From Candidatus Muproteobacteria bacterium RIFCSPHIGHO2_01_FULL_65_16 (GTDB lineage: Bacteria; Pseudomonadota; Gammaproteobacteria; Acidiferrobacterales; Sulfurifustaceae), in contig MFSY01000058.1 of assembly GCA_001785175.1 (NCBI GenBank), forward strand, positions 1-7,901: a stretch of DNA of 7,901 nucleotides, in the 5' to 3' direction. Positions 1 to 7,901 of this stretch are shown in pieces (the first letter of the stretch is position 1; every line of letters starts with the position of its first letter). A program made the position numbers and the translations under genes. Below the pieces are notes generated by a model, which searched no databases, was not told the DNA's origin, and worked only from the letters and a program-made list of their open reading frames with translations.

Positions 1-9
1 CAAGGGGAA

Positions 10-66
10 AGTAGCAAGTAGCAAGAAAAAGAAGTTACTTGCCACTTGATACTTGCTACTTGCAAC
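10..66. repeat. Inverted array of 7-base CAAGTRG repeats (family A, copy 1)
   Basis: The left arm (10-25) carries tandem units of the type CAAGTAG, and the right arm (38-66) carries the complementary units of the type CTTGCTA/CTTGCCA. The two are separated by a short A-rich spacer (26-37). Twelve bases at 14-25 pair perfectly with 52-63, so the transcript could fold into a hairpin. The unit is a fixed pentamer CAAGT followed by two variable bases. The array ends only nine bases before the tRNA. The same architecture recurs at 1069-1160. No coding function is supported; the reading frame that crosses it on the minus strand is just the repeat translated. Confidence 0.85.
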
Positions 67-75
67 TGAGTTTAC

Positions 76-151
76 AGGCCAGTAGCTCAATTGGCAGAGC
101 GGCGGTCTCCAAAACCGCAGGTTGGGGGTTCGAGACCCTCCTGGCCTGCCA
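76..151 (+). tRNA. tRNA-Trp (anticodon CCA)
   Basis: A complete cloverleaf can be drawn by eye. The acceptor stem AGGCCAG (76-82) pairs perfectly with CTGGCCT (141-147). A D-arm GCTC/GAGC follows. The anticodon stem GCGGT/ACCGC (102-106/114-118) encloses the loop CTCCAAA with anticodon CCA at 109-111. The T-arm GGGGG/CCCTC (124-128/136-140, one G-U pair) encloses TTCGAGA. The discriminator is G148 and the 3' CCA is encoded at 149-151. It delivers tryptophan at UGG codons. A tRNA-Trp directly upstream of secE is a common arrangement in beta- and some gammaproteobacteria, where it is often co-transcribed with an upstream tuf gene; that upstream part lies outside the window. The 5' end is only nine bases from a repeat array, so no nearby promoter is evident. 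Confidence 0.97.
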
Positions 152-180
152 TACTGGCGAGCGAAGGATTTTAGTTGGTG

Positions 181-528
181 ATGGCTGACAAATTGAAACT
201 TGTTCTCGCGGTGCTGATCGTGGTCGGCGGCATCGGGGGATTCTATTACTTTGGCGACAAGCCGGACCTGGTCCGCGTCGCCACGCTGCTTGCCGCCGGG
301 GCGCTGGCCGTGGCGGTGGCCATGCAGACCGCGGTCGGCACGGCCGCCTGGGAATTCGCCAAGGGCTCGCGCCAGGAGCTGCGCAAGGTCGTGTGGCCGG
401 CGCACAAGGAGACCGTCCAGATGACCCTGGTGGTGTCCGCGCTGGTGGTGCTGGTCGCCCTGTTTCTGTGGTTCGTGGACTGGGGGCTGTTGAAGATCGT
501 CCGGGCGCTGACCGGGCAGGGGTCCTGA
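181..528 (+). CDS. secE: Preprotein translocase subunit SecE
   Basis: SecE is the small essential clamp subunit of the SecYEG channel in the inner membrane, which exports and inserts unfolded proteins. From the ATG at 181 the protein has 115 residues. Three hydrophobic membrane segments are visible at about 7-24, 31-52 and 82-105, as in the three-helix E. coli protein (127 residues). The conserved amphipathic cytoplasmic stretch, [15 protein letters not shown] at 59-73, precedes the last helix, which is the essential one in the family. The start is uncertain. TTG (175), GTG (178) and ATG (181) are consecutive in-frame codons, and the Shine-Dalgarno-like GAAGGA (163-168) is best spaced for TTG or GTG but 12 bases from ATG. 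I prefer ATG by codon type. The stop is one base before the nusG start, so the two are translationally coupled. Confidence 0.95.
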   Translation: MADKLKLVLAVLIVVGGIGGFYYFGDKPDLVRVATLLAAGALAVAVAMQTAVGTAAWEFAKGSRQELRKVVWPAHKETVQMTLVVSALVVLVALFLWFVDWGLLKIVRALTGQGS

Positions 529-529
529 C

Positions 530-1063
530 ATGACCATGCGCTGGTACGTGGTGCACACCTACTCCGGCTTCGAGAAGCACGTGACGCGCTCGCTCGCCGA
601 ACATATTAGGAATGCCGGCATGCAGGACAAGTTCGGTGAGATCCTGGTGCCGACCGAAGAGGTCGTGGAGATGAAGAGCGGCCAGAAGCGCACGAGCGAG
701 CGCAAGTTCTTCCCGGGCTACGTGCTCGTGAAGATGGAGATGAGCGACGAGGCCTGGCACCTGGTGAAGAACGTGCCCAAGGTGAGCGGGTTCATCGGCG
801 GCTCCGGCACCAGGCCCACGCCGATCACGGACAAGGAGGCCCAGGCGATCATGCAGCAGGTGAAGGAGGGCGTGGAAAAGCCCAAGCCGAAGTTTTCCTT
901 CTCCGCCGGCGAGCAGGTGCGCGTGATTGACGGACCGTTCCAGGATTTCAACGGCACGGTCGAGGACGTGAACTTCGAGAAGAACAAGCTCAAGGTGGCG
1001 GTGTCCATTTTCGGACGCATGACGCCGGTCGAATTGGAATTCAGTCAGGTGGAGAAGGCATAG
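530..1063 (+). CDS. nusG: Transcription termination/antitermination factor NusG
   Basis: NusG binds the clamp of RNA polymerase, suppresses pausing, and links polymerase either to ribosomal protein S10 or to Rho. The 177-residue product is close to the usual length of about 180. The NGN domain (about 1-115) opens with the typical [13 protein letters not shown] and contains [12 protein letters not shown], part of the polymerase-contact surface. A linker rich in Lys and Pro (about 116-124) leads to the KOW domain (about 126-177), with [15 protein letters not shown] and the ending [11 protein letters not shown]. The ATG at 530 is preferred over the in-frame ATG at 536 because AGGGG at 518-522 sits seven bases upstream of it. 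It follows secE by one base. Downstream, a 157-base gap filled largely by repeats separates it from rplK. Confidence 0.98.
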   Translation: MTMRWYVVHTYSGFEKHVTRSLAEHIRNAGMQDKFGEILVPTEEVVEMKSGQKRTSERKFFPGYVLVKMEMSDEAWHLVKNVPKVSGFIGGSGTRPTPITDKEAQAIMQQVKEGVEKPKPKFSFSAGEQVRVIDGPFQDFNGTVEDVNFEKNKLKVAVSIFGRMTPVELEFSQVEKA

Positions 1064-1068
1064 TAACC

Positions 1069-1160
1069 AGTAGCAAGTAGCAAGTGGCAAGTGGCAAGTA
1101 GCAAGTGACAAGTAGCAAGAGTTGATTTTACTTGCCACTTGCTACTTGAAACTTGCTACT
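1069..1160. repeat. Inverted array of 7-base CAAGTRG repeats (family A, copy 2)
   Basis: The left arm (1069-1119) is a run of about seven direct heptamer units, CAAGTAG, CAAGTGG or CAAGTGA. The right arm (1131-1160) holds about four units in inverted orientation, separated by AGTTGATTTTA. Positions 1074-1091 pair perfectly over 18 bases with 1131-1148, and other registers are possible because the units repeat. The array begins five bases after the nusG stop and ends 60 bases before rplK. It matches the array at 10-66 in unit, in inverted layout and in the shared TTACTTGCCACTTG that opens the right arm. It is non-coding. A role as mRNA hairpin, protein-binding site or mobile repeat cannot be decided from the sequence. 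Confidence 0.9.
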
Positions 1161-1172
1161 CGAATTTAACAG

Positions 1173-1213
1173 CGGGGAGCCTGAATCGAGTAAGGCGTTT
1201 GGACTCGCAGGAG
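1173..1213 (+). promoter_or_regulatory. rplK leader with possible L1-binding hairpin and ribosome binding site
   Basis: This is the only non-repeat leader before rplK. In E. coli, L1 represses its own operon by binding the mRNA near the rplK start, so a binding site is expected here. Two mutually exclusive small hairpins can be drawn: GCCT (1179-1182) with AGGC (1193-1196), and CGAGT (1187-1191) with ACTCG (1203-1207). The Shine-Dalgarno AGGAG (1209-1213) lies directly after the second one, seven bases before the ATG. That this is the L1 target is inference from position. I could not confirm a conserved L1 motif, and I see no convincing sigma-70 promoter in this spacer. Confidence 0.25.
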
Positions 1214-1220
1214 ATTTAAG

Positions 1221-1652
1221 ATGGCAAAGAAGGTAACCGCATATATTAAGTTGCAGGTCGCGGCCGGGTCGGCGAATCCGAGCCCGCCGGTGGGGCCGGC
1301 GCTCGGCCAGCACGGCCTCAACATCATGGAGTTCTGCAAGCAGTTCAACGCCCAGACCCAGAAGCTGGAAAAGGGCATGCCGACCCCGGTCATCATCACG
1401 GTCTACAGCGACAAGAGCTTCACCTTCATCACCAAGACGCCGCCGGCGTCGGTGCTGATCAAGAAGGCCCTCGGGATCGAGTCCGGCAGCGGCCAGCCGA
1501 ACAAGGAGAAGGTCGGCAAGCTCACGCGCAAGCAGCTGGAGGAGATCGCCAAGATCAAGATGCCCGATCTCAACTGCTATGACATCAACACCGCGGTGAA
1601 GATCATCGCCGGCAGCGCGCGCCAGATGGGCGTGGATTGCGAGGGGGCGTGA
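1221..1652 (+). CDS. rplK: 50S ribosomal protein L11
   Basis: L11 sits at the base of the ribosomal stalk on the GTPase-associated region of 23S rRNA, contacts elongation factors, and is needed for RelA activation. The product has 143 residues against 142 in E. coli. The N-terminal domain (about 1-70) has the hallmark proline-containing helix [14 protein letters not shown] (19-32), the region contacted by thiostrepton-type antibiotics. The linker [15 protein letters not shown] joins it to the C-terminal rRNA-binding domain, which includes [18 protein letters not shown] and ends [13 protein letters not shown]. The ATG is set by AGGAG seven bases upstream. The TGA stop is one base before the rplA ATG, so translation of rplK and rplA is tightly coupled. 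Confidence 0.98.
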   Translation: MAKKVTAYIKLQVAAGSANPSPPVGPALGQHGLNIMEFCKQFNAQTQKLEKGMPTPVIITVYSDKSFTFITKTPPASVLIKKALGIESGSGQPNKEKVGKLTRKQLEEIAKIKMPDLNCYDINTAVKIIAGSARQMGVDCEGA

Positions 1653-1653
1653 C

Positions 1654-2337
1654 ATGGCCGGCAAGCGTTTCAAGGCCCAGCTCGCGAAGGTGGATCGGAT
1701 GAAGAATTATCCGCTCGACGAGGCGCTCAAGCTCCTCAAGAGCACGGCGAGCGCCAAGTTCGACGAATCGGTGGACGTCGCCGTCAATCTCGGCATAGAC
1801 GCCAAGAAGTCGGAGCAGAACATCCGCGGCACGGCGGCGCTGCCGCGCGGCACCGGCAAGAAGGTGCGCATCGCGGTGTTTGCCGAAGGCAACGCCGCCG
1901 AGGCCGCGAAGAAGGCCGGGGCCGACATCGTCGGCTTCCAGGACCTCGCGGACCAGATCAAGCAGGGCAACATCAACTTCGATCTCGTGGTCGCCACGCC
2001 CGAGGCCATGAAGATCGTGGGGGGCCTCGGCCAGATCCTGGGCCCGCGCGGCCTGATGCCGAACCCCAAGGTGGGCACGGTGACGCCGAACGTGGCCAAG
2101 GCCGTGGAGAACGCCAAGGCCGGTCAGGTGCAGTTCCGCACCGACAAGGCCGGCATCGTGCATTGCTCCATCGGCAAGGCCTCGTTCGAGCCCGAGGCCC
2201 TGAAGGAGAACATGCACGCGCTGCTGGCGGCGCTGAACAAGGCGCGGCCCGCCTCCGCCAAGGGCGCATACCTCAAGAAGGTGACGCTCTCGACCACCAT
2301 GGGTCCGGGCATACGCCTGGATACGGCGGGGTTGTAA
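1654..2337 (+). CDS. rplA: 50S ribosomal protein L1
   Basis: L1 forms the mobile L1 arm that moves with E-site tRNA, and in many bacteria it is also the translational repressor of the rplK-rplA mRNA. The product has 227 residues, slightly shorter than the 234 of E. coli; the difference falls at both ends. Domain I is formed by the N- and C-terminal parts, with [21 protein letters not shown] and the closing [17 protein letters not shown]. Domain II is the middle part and carries the L1 signature [17 protein letters not shown] at 123-139. The start follows the rplK stop by one base, with the G-rich GAGGGGG (1641-1647) as ribosome binding site inside the rplK end. One of the rare ATA codons of the operon occurs here before Asp (GIDAKK). 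Confidence 0.98.
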   Translation: MAGKRFKAQLAKVDRMKNYPLDEALKLLKSTASAKFDESVDVAVNLGIDAKKSEQNIRGTAALPRGTGKKVRIAVFAEGNAAEAAKKAGADIVGFQDLADQIKQGNINFDLVVATPEAMKIVGGLGQILGPRGLMPNPKVGTVTPNVAKAVENAKAGQVQFRTDKAGIVHCSIGKASFEPEALKENMHALLAALNKARPASAKGAYLKKVTLSTTMGPGIRLDTAGL

Positions 2338-2357
2338 AGACTTAATATGATTATTTG

Positions 2358-2381
2358 ACGCAAAGGCGCAAAGGCGCAAAG
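2358..2381. repeat. Three tandem copies of an 8-base RCGCAAAG repeat (family B)
   Basis: ACGCAAAG is followed by two exact GCGCAAAG units, 24 bases in all, starting 20 bases after the rplA stop. The period (8) and the sequence differ from the heptamer arrays elsewhere in the window, so it is a separate repeat class. It lies just upstream of the L10 leader. No function can be read from it. Confidence 0.8.
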
Positions 2382-2404
2382 AGTTATCGTAAAGAACTTT
2401 GGAT

Positions 2405-2502
2405 CGCCGGGAAGTATCCGGCGCACGTCAAAGACCGCAGGCGCCGAGGTGGGCGGTACGCCACCGAGGCTTAATAAGAGCAGCCTGCGCAGACGGTGCA
2501 CC
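2405..2502 (+). promoter_or_regulatory. L10 leader: autoregulatory L10-(L7/L12) binding site
   Basis: This mRNA leader represses rplJ-rplL translation when free L10-(L7/L12) complex binds it. AAGACCGCAGG at 2431-2441, CTTAAT at 2470-2475 and CCTGCGCAGACGGTG at 2484-2498 match, in order, the conserved blocks of the E. coli rplJ leader as I recall them. CGCAGGC (2436-2442) pairs with GCCTGCG (2483-2489), and the adjoining GA-rich strand (CAGA, 2490-2493) is the expected kink-turn side. Inside it, GCC-GA-GGTGG (2443-2452) pairs with CCACC-GA-GGC (2461-2470) around tandem G-A pairs. A separate hairpin, CGCCGG/CCGGCG (2405-2410/2418-2423), lies just upstream. Downstream, GTTAC (2512-2516) with GTAAC (2537-2541) encloses ACGG/CCGT (2525-2528/2532-2535) and could relay binding to the ribosome site. 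The core lies about 120 bases before the rplJ start. Confidence 0.88.
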
Positions 2503-2571
2503 AGAAACGGGGTTACTCCTGAATACGGTCGCCGTGGTAACAAGCAACGGGCCGCAGGCAGTTTGCTTTTA

Positions 2572-2602
2572 GCTGACCGCTGATCGCTGACTGCTGATAG
2601 CT
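2572..2602. repeat. Tandem 7-base GCTGAYN repeats (family C)
   Basis: Four direct heptamers, GCTGACC, GCTGATC, GCTGACT and GCTGATA, are followed by a partial GCT. As in family A, the first five bases are fixed and the last two vary, but the sequence is unrelated and there is no inverted arm. The array ends five bases before the rplJ Shine-Dalgarno, between it and the L10 leader. Read in another phase the unit is NNGCTGA, and one instance, TAGCTGA, is a single base away from the TAACTGA heptamers reported from intergenic regions of Beggiatoaceae. Confidence 0.85.
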
Positions 2603-2620
2603 CTTATGGAGGTGACTCGT

Positions 2621-3148
2621 ATGAGTCTTAACATCGAGCAGAAAAAGGCCATAGTCGCCGAGGTGTCCGCGAGGCTCAAGGACGCGCAGGCGGCGATGTT
2701 GGCCGAGTATCGCGGCCTGACCGTCGCCCAGATGACCGACCTGCGCCGCAAGGCGCAGCAGTCGCAGATCTATCTGCGCGTGGTCAAAAACACGCTCGCG
2801 CGGCGCGCGGTCGAGGGCTCCGGATTCGAGTGCCTGCGGGACCAGATGGTCGGCCCCCTGGCGTTCGCGATCTCGAAGGACCCGGTGGCCGTGGCGAAGA
2901 TCCTGAGCGAGTTCGCCAAGGACAACGAGGCGCTGCGCATCAAGGTCGGGGCCATGGGCGGCAAGCTCATGTCCCTGGCGCAGGTGCAGGCCCTGGCGAA
3001 GCTGCCCGGGCGCGAGCAGTTGCTGGCGATGTTGCTCGGCGCGATGCAGGCGCCGGTGACCAAGTTCGTCCAGACGCTGAACGAGGTCCCGACGAAATTC
3101 GTCCGGGCACTCGCCGCCGTGCGCGACGCCAAGGCGAAGGCCGCTTAA
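2621..3148 (+). CDS. rplJ: 50S ribosomal protein L10
   Basis: L10 anchors the L7/L12 dimers to the stalk base of 23S rRNA and is the translational repressor of its own mRNA through the upstream leader. The product has 175 residues against 165 in E. coli. The N-terminal rRNA-binding domain opens [20 protein letters not shown] and contains [20 protein letters not shown] and [15 protein letters not shown]. The C-terminal helix (about 135-175), ending [14 protein letters not shown], is where L7/L12 dimers bind in the family. An in-frame ATG at 2606 exists, but GGAGGTGA at 2608-2615 is a near-perfect Shine-Dalgarno eight bases before the ATG at 2621, which therefore decides the start. One rare ATA Ile codon occurs at 2651. 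Confidence 0.97.
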   Translation: MSLNIEQKKAIVAEVSARLKDAQAAMLAEYRGLTVAQMTDLRRKAQQSQIYLRVVKNTLARRAVEGSGFECLRDQMVGPLAFAISKDPVAVAKILSEFAKDNEALRIKVGAMGGKLMSLAQVQALAKLPGREQLLAMLLGAMQAPVTKFVQTLNEVPTKFVRALAAVRDAKAKAA

Positions 3149-3189
3149 CCGATTCAATCTTTCACGACTCTATTTCAGGAGATTTCATC

Positions 3190-3561
3190 ATGGCCGTATC
3201 CAAAGAAGAGATTCTCAACAGCATCGCCGGCATGTCCGTGCTGGAGTTGTCCGAGCTGATCAAGGACATGGAGACGAAGTTCGGCGTGTCCGCCGCCGTG
3301 GCGGTGGCCGCCGCGCCCGTCGCCGCCGCGGCCGCTCCGGTCGAGGTCAAGGACTCGTTCGACGTGATTCTGACCGCCGTCGGCGACAACAAGGTCGGCG
3401 TCATCAAGGCGGTGCGCGCCGTCACCACCCTGGGGCTGAAGGAGGCCAAGGACCTGGTCGAGGGCGCGCCCCAGACCGTGAAGGAAGCCGTGCCCAAGGC
3501 CGAGGCCGAGAAGATGAAGAAGGATCTCGAAGCGGCCGGCGCGAAGGTTGAGCTCAAGTAA
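3190..3561 (+). CDS. rplL: 50S ribosomal protein L7/L12
   Basis: L7/L12 is the multicopy stalk protein that recruits and activates translational GTPases. The product has 123 residues against 121 in E. coli. Residues 1-33 form the dimerisation domain ([20 protein letters not shown]). Residues 34-54 are the flexible hinge, a run of Ala, Val and Pro. The C-terminal domain (about 55-123) has the factor-binding stretch [20 protein letters not shown] and ends GAKVELK. AGGAG at 3177-3181 lies eight bases before the ATG and gives a strong, independent ribosome binding site, fitting the need for several L7/L12 copies per L10. It follows rplJ by 41 bases. The open frame extends upstream into rplJ, but that extension is a shadow frame. 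Confidence 0.98.
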   Translation: MAVSKEEILNSIAGMSVLELSELIKDMETKFGVSAAVAVAAAPVAAAAAPVEVKDSFDVILTAVGDNKVGVIKAVRAVTTLGLKEAKDLVEGAPQTVKEAVPKAEAEKMKKDLEAAGAKVELK

Positions 3562-3577
3562 GGCCGCCGTCACGTCC

Positions 3578-3595
3578 CGCGCCGCCGCCGGCGCG
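3578..3595 (+). other. GC-rich hairpin after rplL
   Basis: CGCGCCG (3578-3584) pairs perfectly with CGGCGCG (3589-3595) around the four-base loop CCGC, 16 bases after the rplL stop. No T-run follows, so it is not an intrinsic terminator by itself. It could protect the rplL mRNA end or serve as a processing site; in E. coli this intergenic region carries an RNase III site. The role here is inference from position only. Confidence 0.45.
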
Positions 3596-3604
3596 ACGCG
3601 GTAT

Positions 3605-3661
3605 AAAGCGGTTTGTCCCGTCCCGGTGATCCCGGGTCGGGGCGCCGTGCTTTGCTTTTTT
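3605..3661 (+). terminator. Probable attenuator between rplL and rpoB
   Basis: The core hairpin is GTCCCG-T-CCCGG (3615-3626), loop TGATC, then CCGGG-T-CGGGGC (3632-3643): eleven pairs counting one G-U, with one T-T mismatch. An outer stem, AAAGC (3605-3609) with GCTTT (3649-3653), extends it to the edge of TTTTTT at 3656-3661. A GC-rich stem ending next to a T-run is the intrinsic terminator form. E. coli has a partially effective terminator at the same place, which lowers rpoBC expression relative to the ribosomal proteins. The internal asymmetric loop makes the outer stem less certain. TATAAA at 3602-3607 resembles a -10 box but has no matching -35. Confidence 0.55.
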
Positions 3662-3723
3662 GTGCACGAGTCGTTGGCGCTCCCCCCGGGGGCGAGACCG
3701 GCTCTCAAGAGCTGAGGAAGAGC

Positions 3724-7812
<4,089 letters not shown>

Positions 7813-7818
7813 GTTTTA

Positions 7819-7854
7819 GCAGGCTGCTGAAAAACTCGTTTTTCAGCAGCCTGC
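7819..7854. repeat. Perfect 16-bp palindromic hairpin after rpoB (family D)
   Basis: GCAGGCTGCTGAAAAA (7819-7834) is the exact reverse complement of 7839-7854 around the loop CTCG. It starts seven bases after the rpoB stop. The five A and five T lie inside the stem, next to the loop, and the right arm is followed by GGTGCGG, so it lacks the T-tail of an intrinsic terminator. The perfect match suggests recent arrival or strong constraint. Part of the arm, TTTTTCAG, recurs at 7880-7887. It looks like a dispersed palindromic repeat (REP-like or a short MITE), but that is inference. Confidence 0.85.
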
Positions 7855-7857
7855 GGT

Positions 7858-7884
7858 GCGGTCGAGGGACCGACCGCCATTTTT
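7858..7884 (+). terminator. Terminator-like hairpin between rpoB and the expected rpoC
   Basis: GCGGTCG (7858-7864) pairs perfectly with CGACCGC (7871-7877) around AGGGAC, and TTTTT begins at 7880, two bases after the stem. That is the form of a modest intrinsic terminator. A second small hairpin, ACAC-GCAA-GTGT (7888-7899), follows at the window edge. rpoB and rpoC are normally co-transcribed, so a full stop here would be unexpected; partial termination, or an inactive structure because the T-run is short, is more likely. No rpoC start is visible before 7901. Confidence 0.35.
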
Positions 7885-7901
7885 CAGACACGCAAGTGTT
7901 T

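Noticed and set aside
10..66. CRISPR array
   Set aside because: The units are 7 bases, contiguous and inverted about a centre. There are no 20-40 base repeats with unique spacers and no cas genes.
56..1138. A 360-residue minus-strand frame starting in the heptamer array
   Set aside because: Its first residues are the translated repeat (LATCHLPLATC type) and the rest is antisense to nusG, secE and the tRNA.
1132..1170. Promoter built from TTGCTA/TTGCCA in the repeat right arm
   Set aside because: The repeats supply -35-like words, but no acceptable -10 box lies at 16-18 bases.
2163..2345. 60-residue + strand frame at the end of rplA
   Set aside because: It is a shadow frame of rplA with no ribosome binding site or recognisable product.
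2830..3189. Upstream extension of the rplL frame
   Set aside because: It overlaps rplJ in another frame, and the ATG at 3190 has a strong AGGAG and the family start MAVSKEEIL.
3613..3723. 37-residue N-terminal extension of RpoB
   Set aside because: It runs through the attenuator hairpin and T-run. The family starts at MTYSFTEKK, with its own ribosome binding site.

Overview
The window is a stretch of the bacterial transcription/translation core operon, all on the + strand: tRNA-Trp, secE, nusG, rplK (L11), rplA (L1), rplJ (L10), rplL (L7/L12) and rpoB (RNA polymerase beta). The window ends 89 bases after the rpoB stop, before any rpoC start is visible. The DNA is GC-rich with strongly G/C-biased third codon positions. 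A tRNA-Trp directly before secE, an E. coli-like beta subunit with both large lineage insertions, and a beta-insertion-2 region that reads more like Betaproteobacteria or early-branching Gammaproteobacteria than E. coli together suggest a high-GC beta/gamma-proteobacterium. I cannot name a genus.

Layout: 1-75 holds an inverted array of 7-base repeats up to the tRNA; 76-151 is tRNA-Trp; 181-1063 is secE-nusG, separated by one base; 1064-1220 is a second, larger inverted heptamer array plus the rplK leader; 1221-2337 is rplK-rplA, also one base apart; 2338-2620 is the L10 autoregulatory leader, with an 8-base repeat array upstream and a different 7-base array downstream; 2621-3561 is rplJ-rplL; 3562-3723 is a spacer with a GC hairpin and a probable attenuator; 3724-7812 is rpoB; 7813-7901 holds a perfect 16-bp hairpin and a terminator-like hairpin.

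The genes work together. SecE is a subunit of the Sec translocon. NusG couples RNA polymerase to ribosomes and to Rho. L11, L1, L10 and L7/L12 build the ribosomal stalk and L1 arm. RpoB is the large catalytic subunit of RNA polymerase. Regulation visible in the sequence is an L10-binding leader before rplJ and a likely attenuator before rpoB, which sets polymerase output below ribosomal-protein output.

The genes themselves look ordinary and intact. What is unusual lies in the spacers and in word usage. Four different repeat or palindrome families sit in the gaps of an operon that is normally compact. A terminator-like structure lies after rpoB, where read-through into rpoC is needed. The palindrome RTCGAY is almost absent: Ile codons before Asp switch from the preferred ATC to ATT or even ATA in 13 of 14 cases. 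No new protein system is present.
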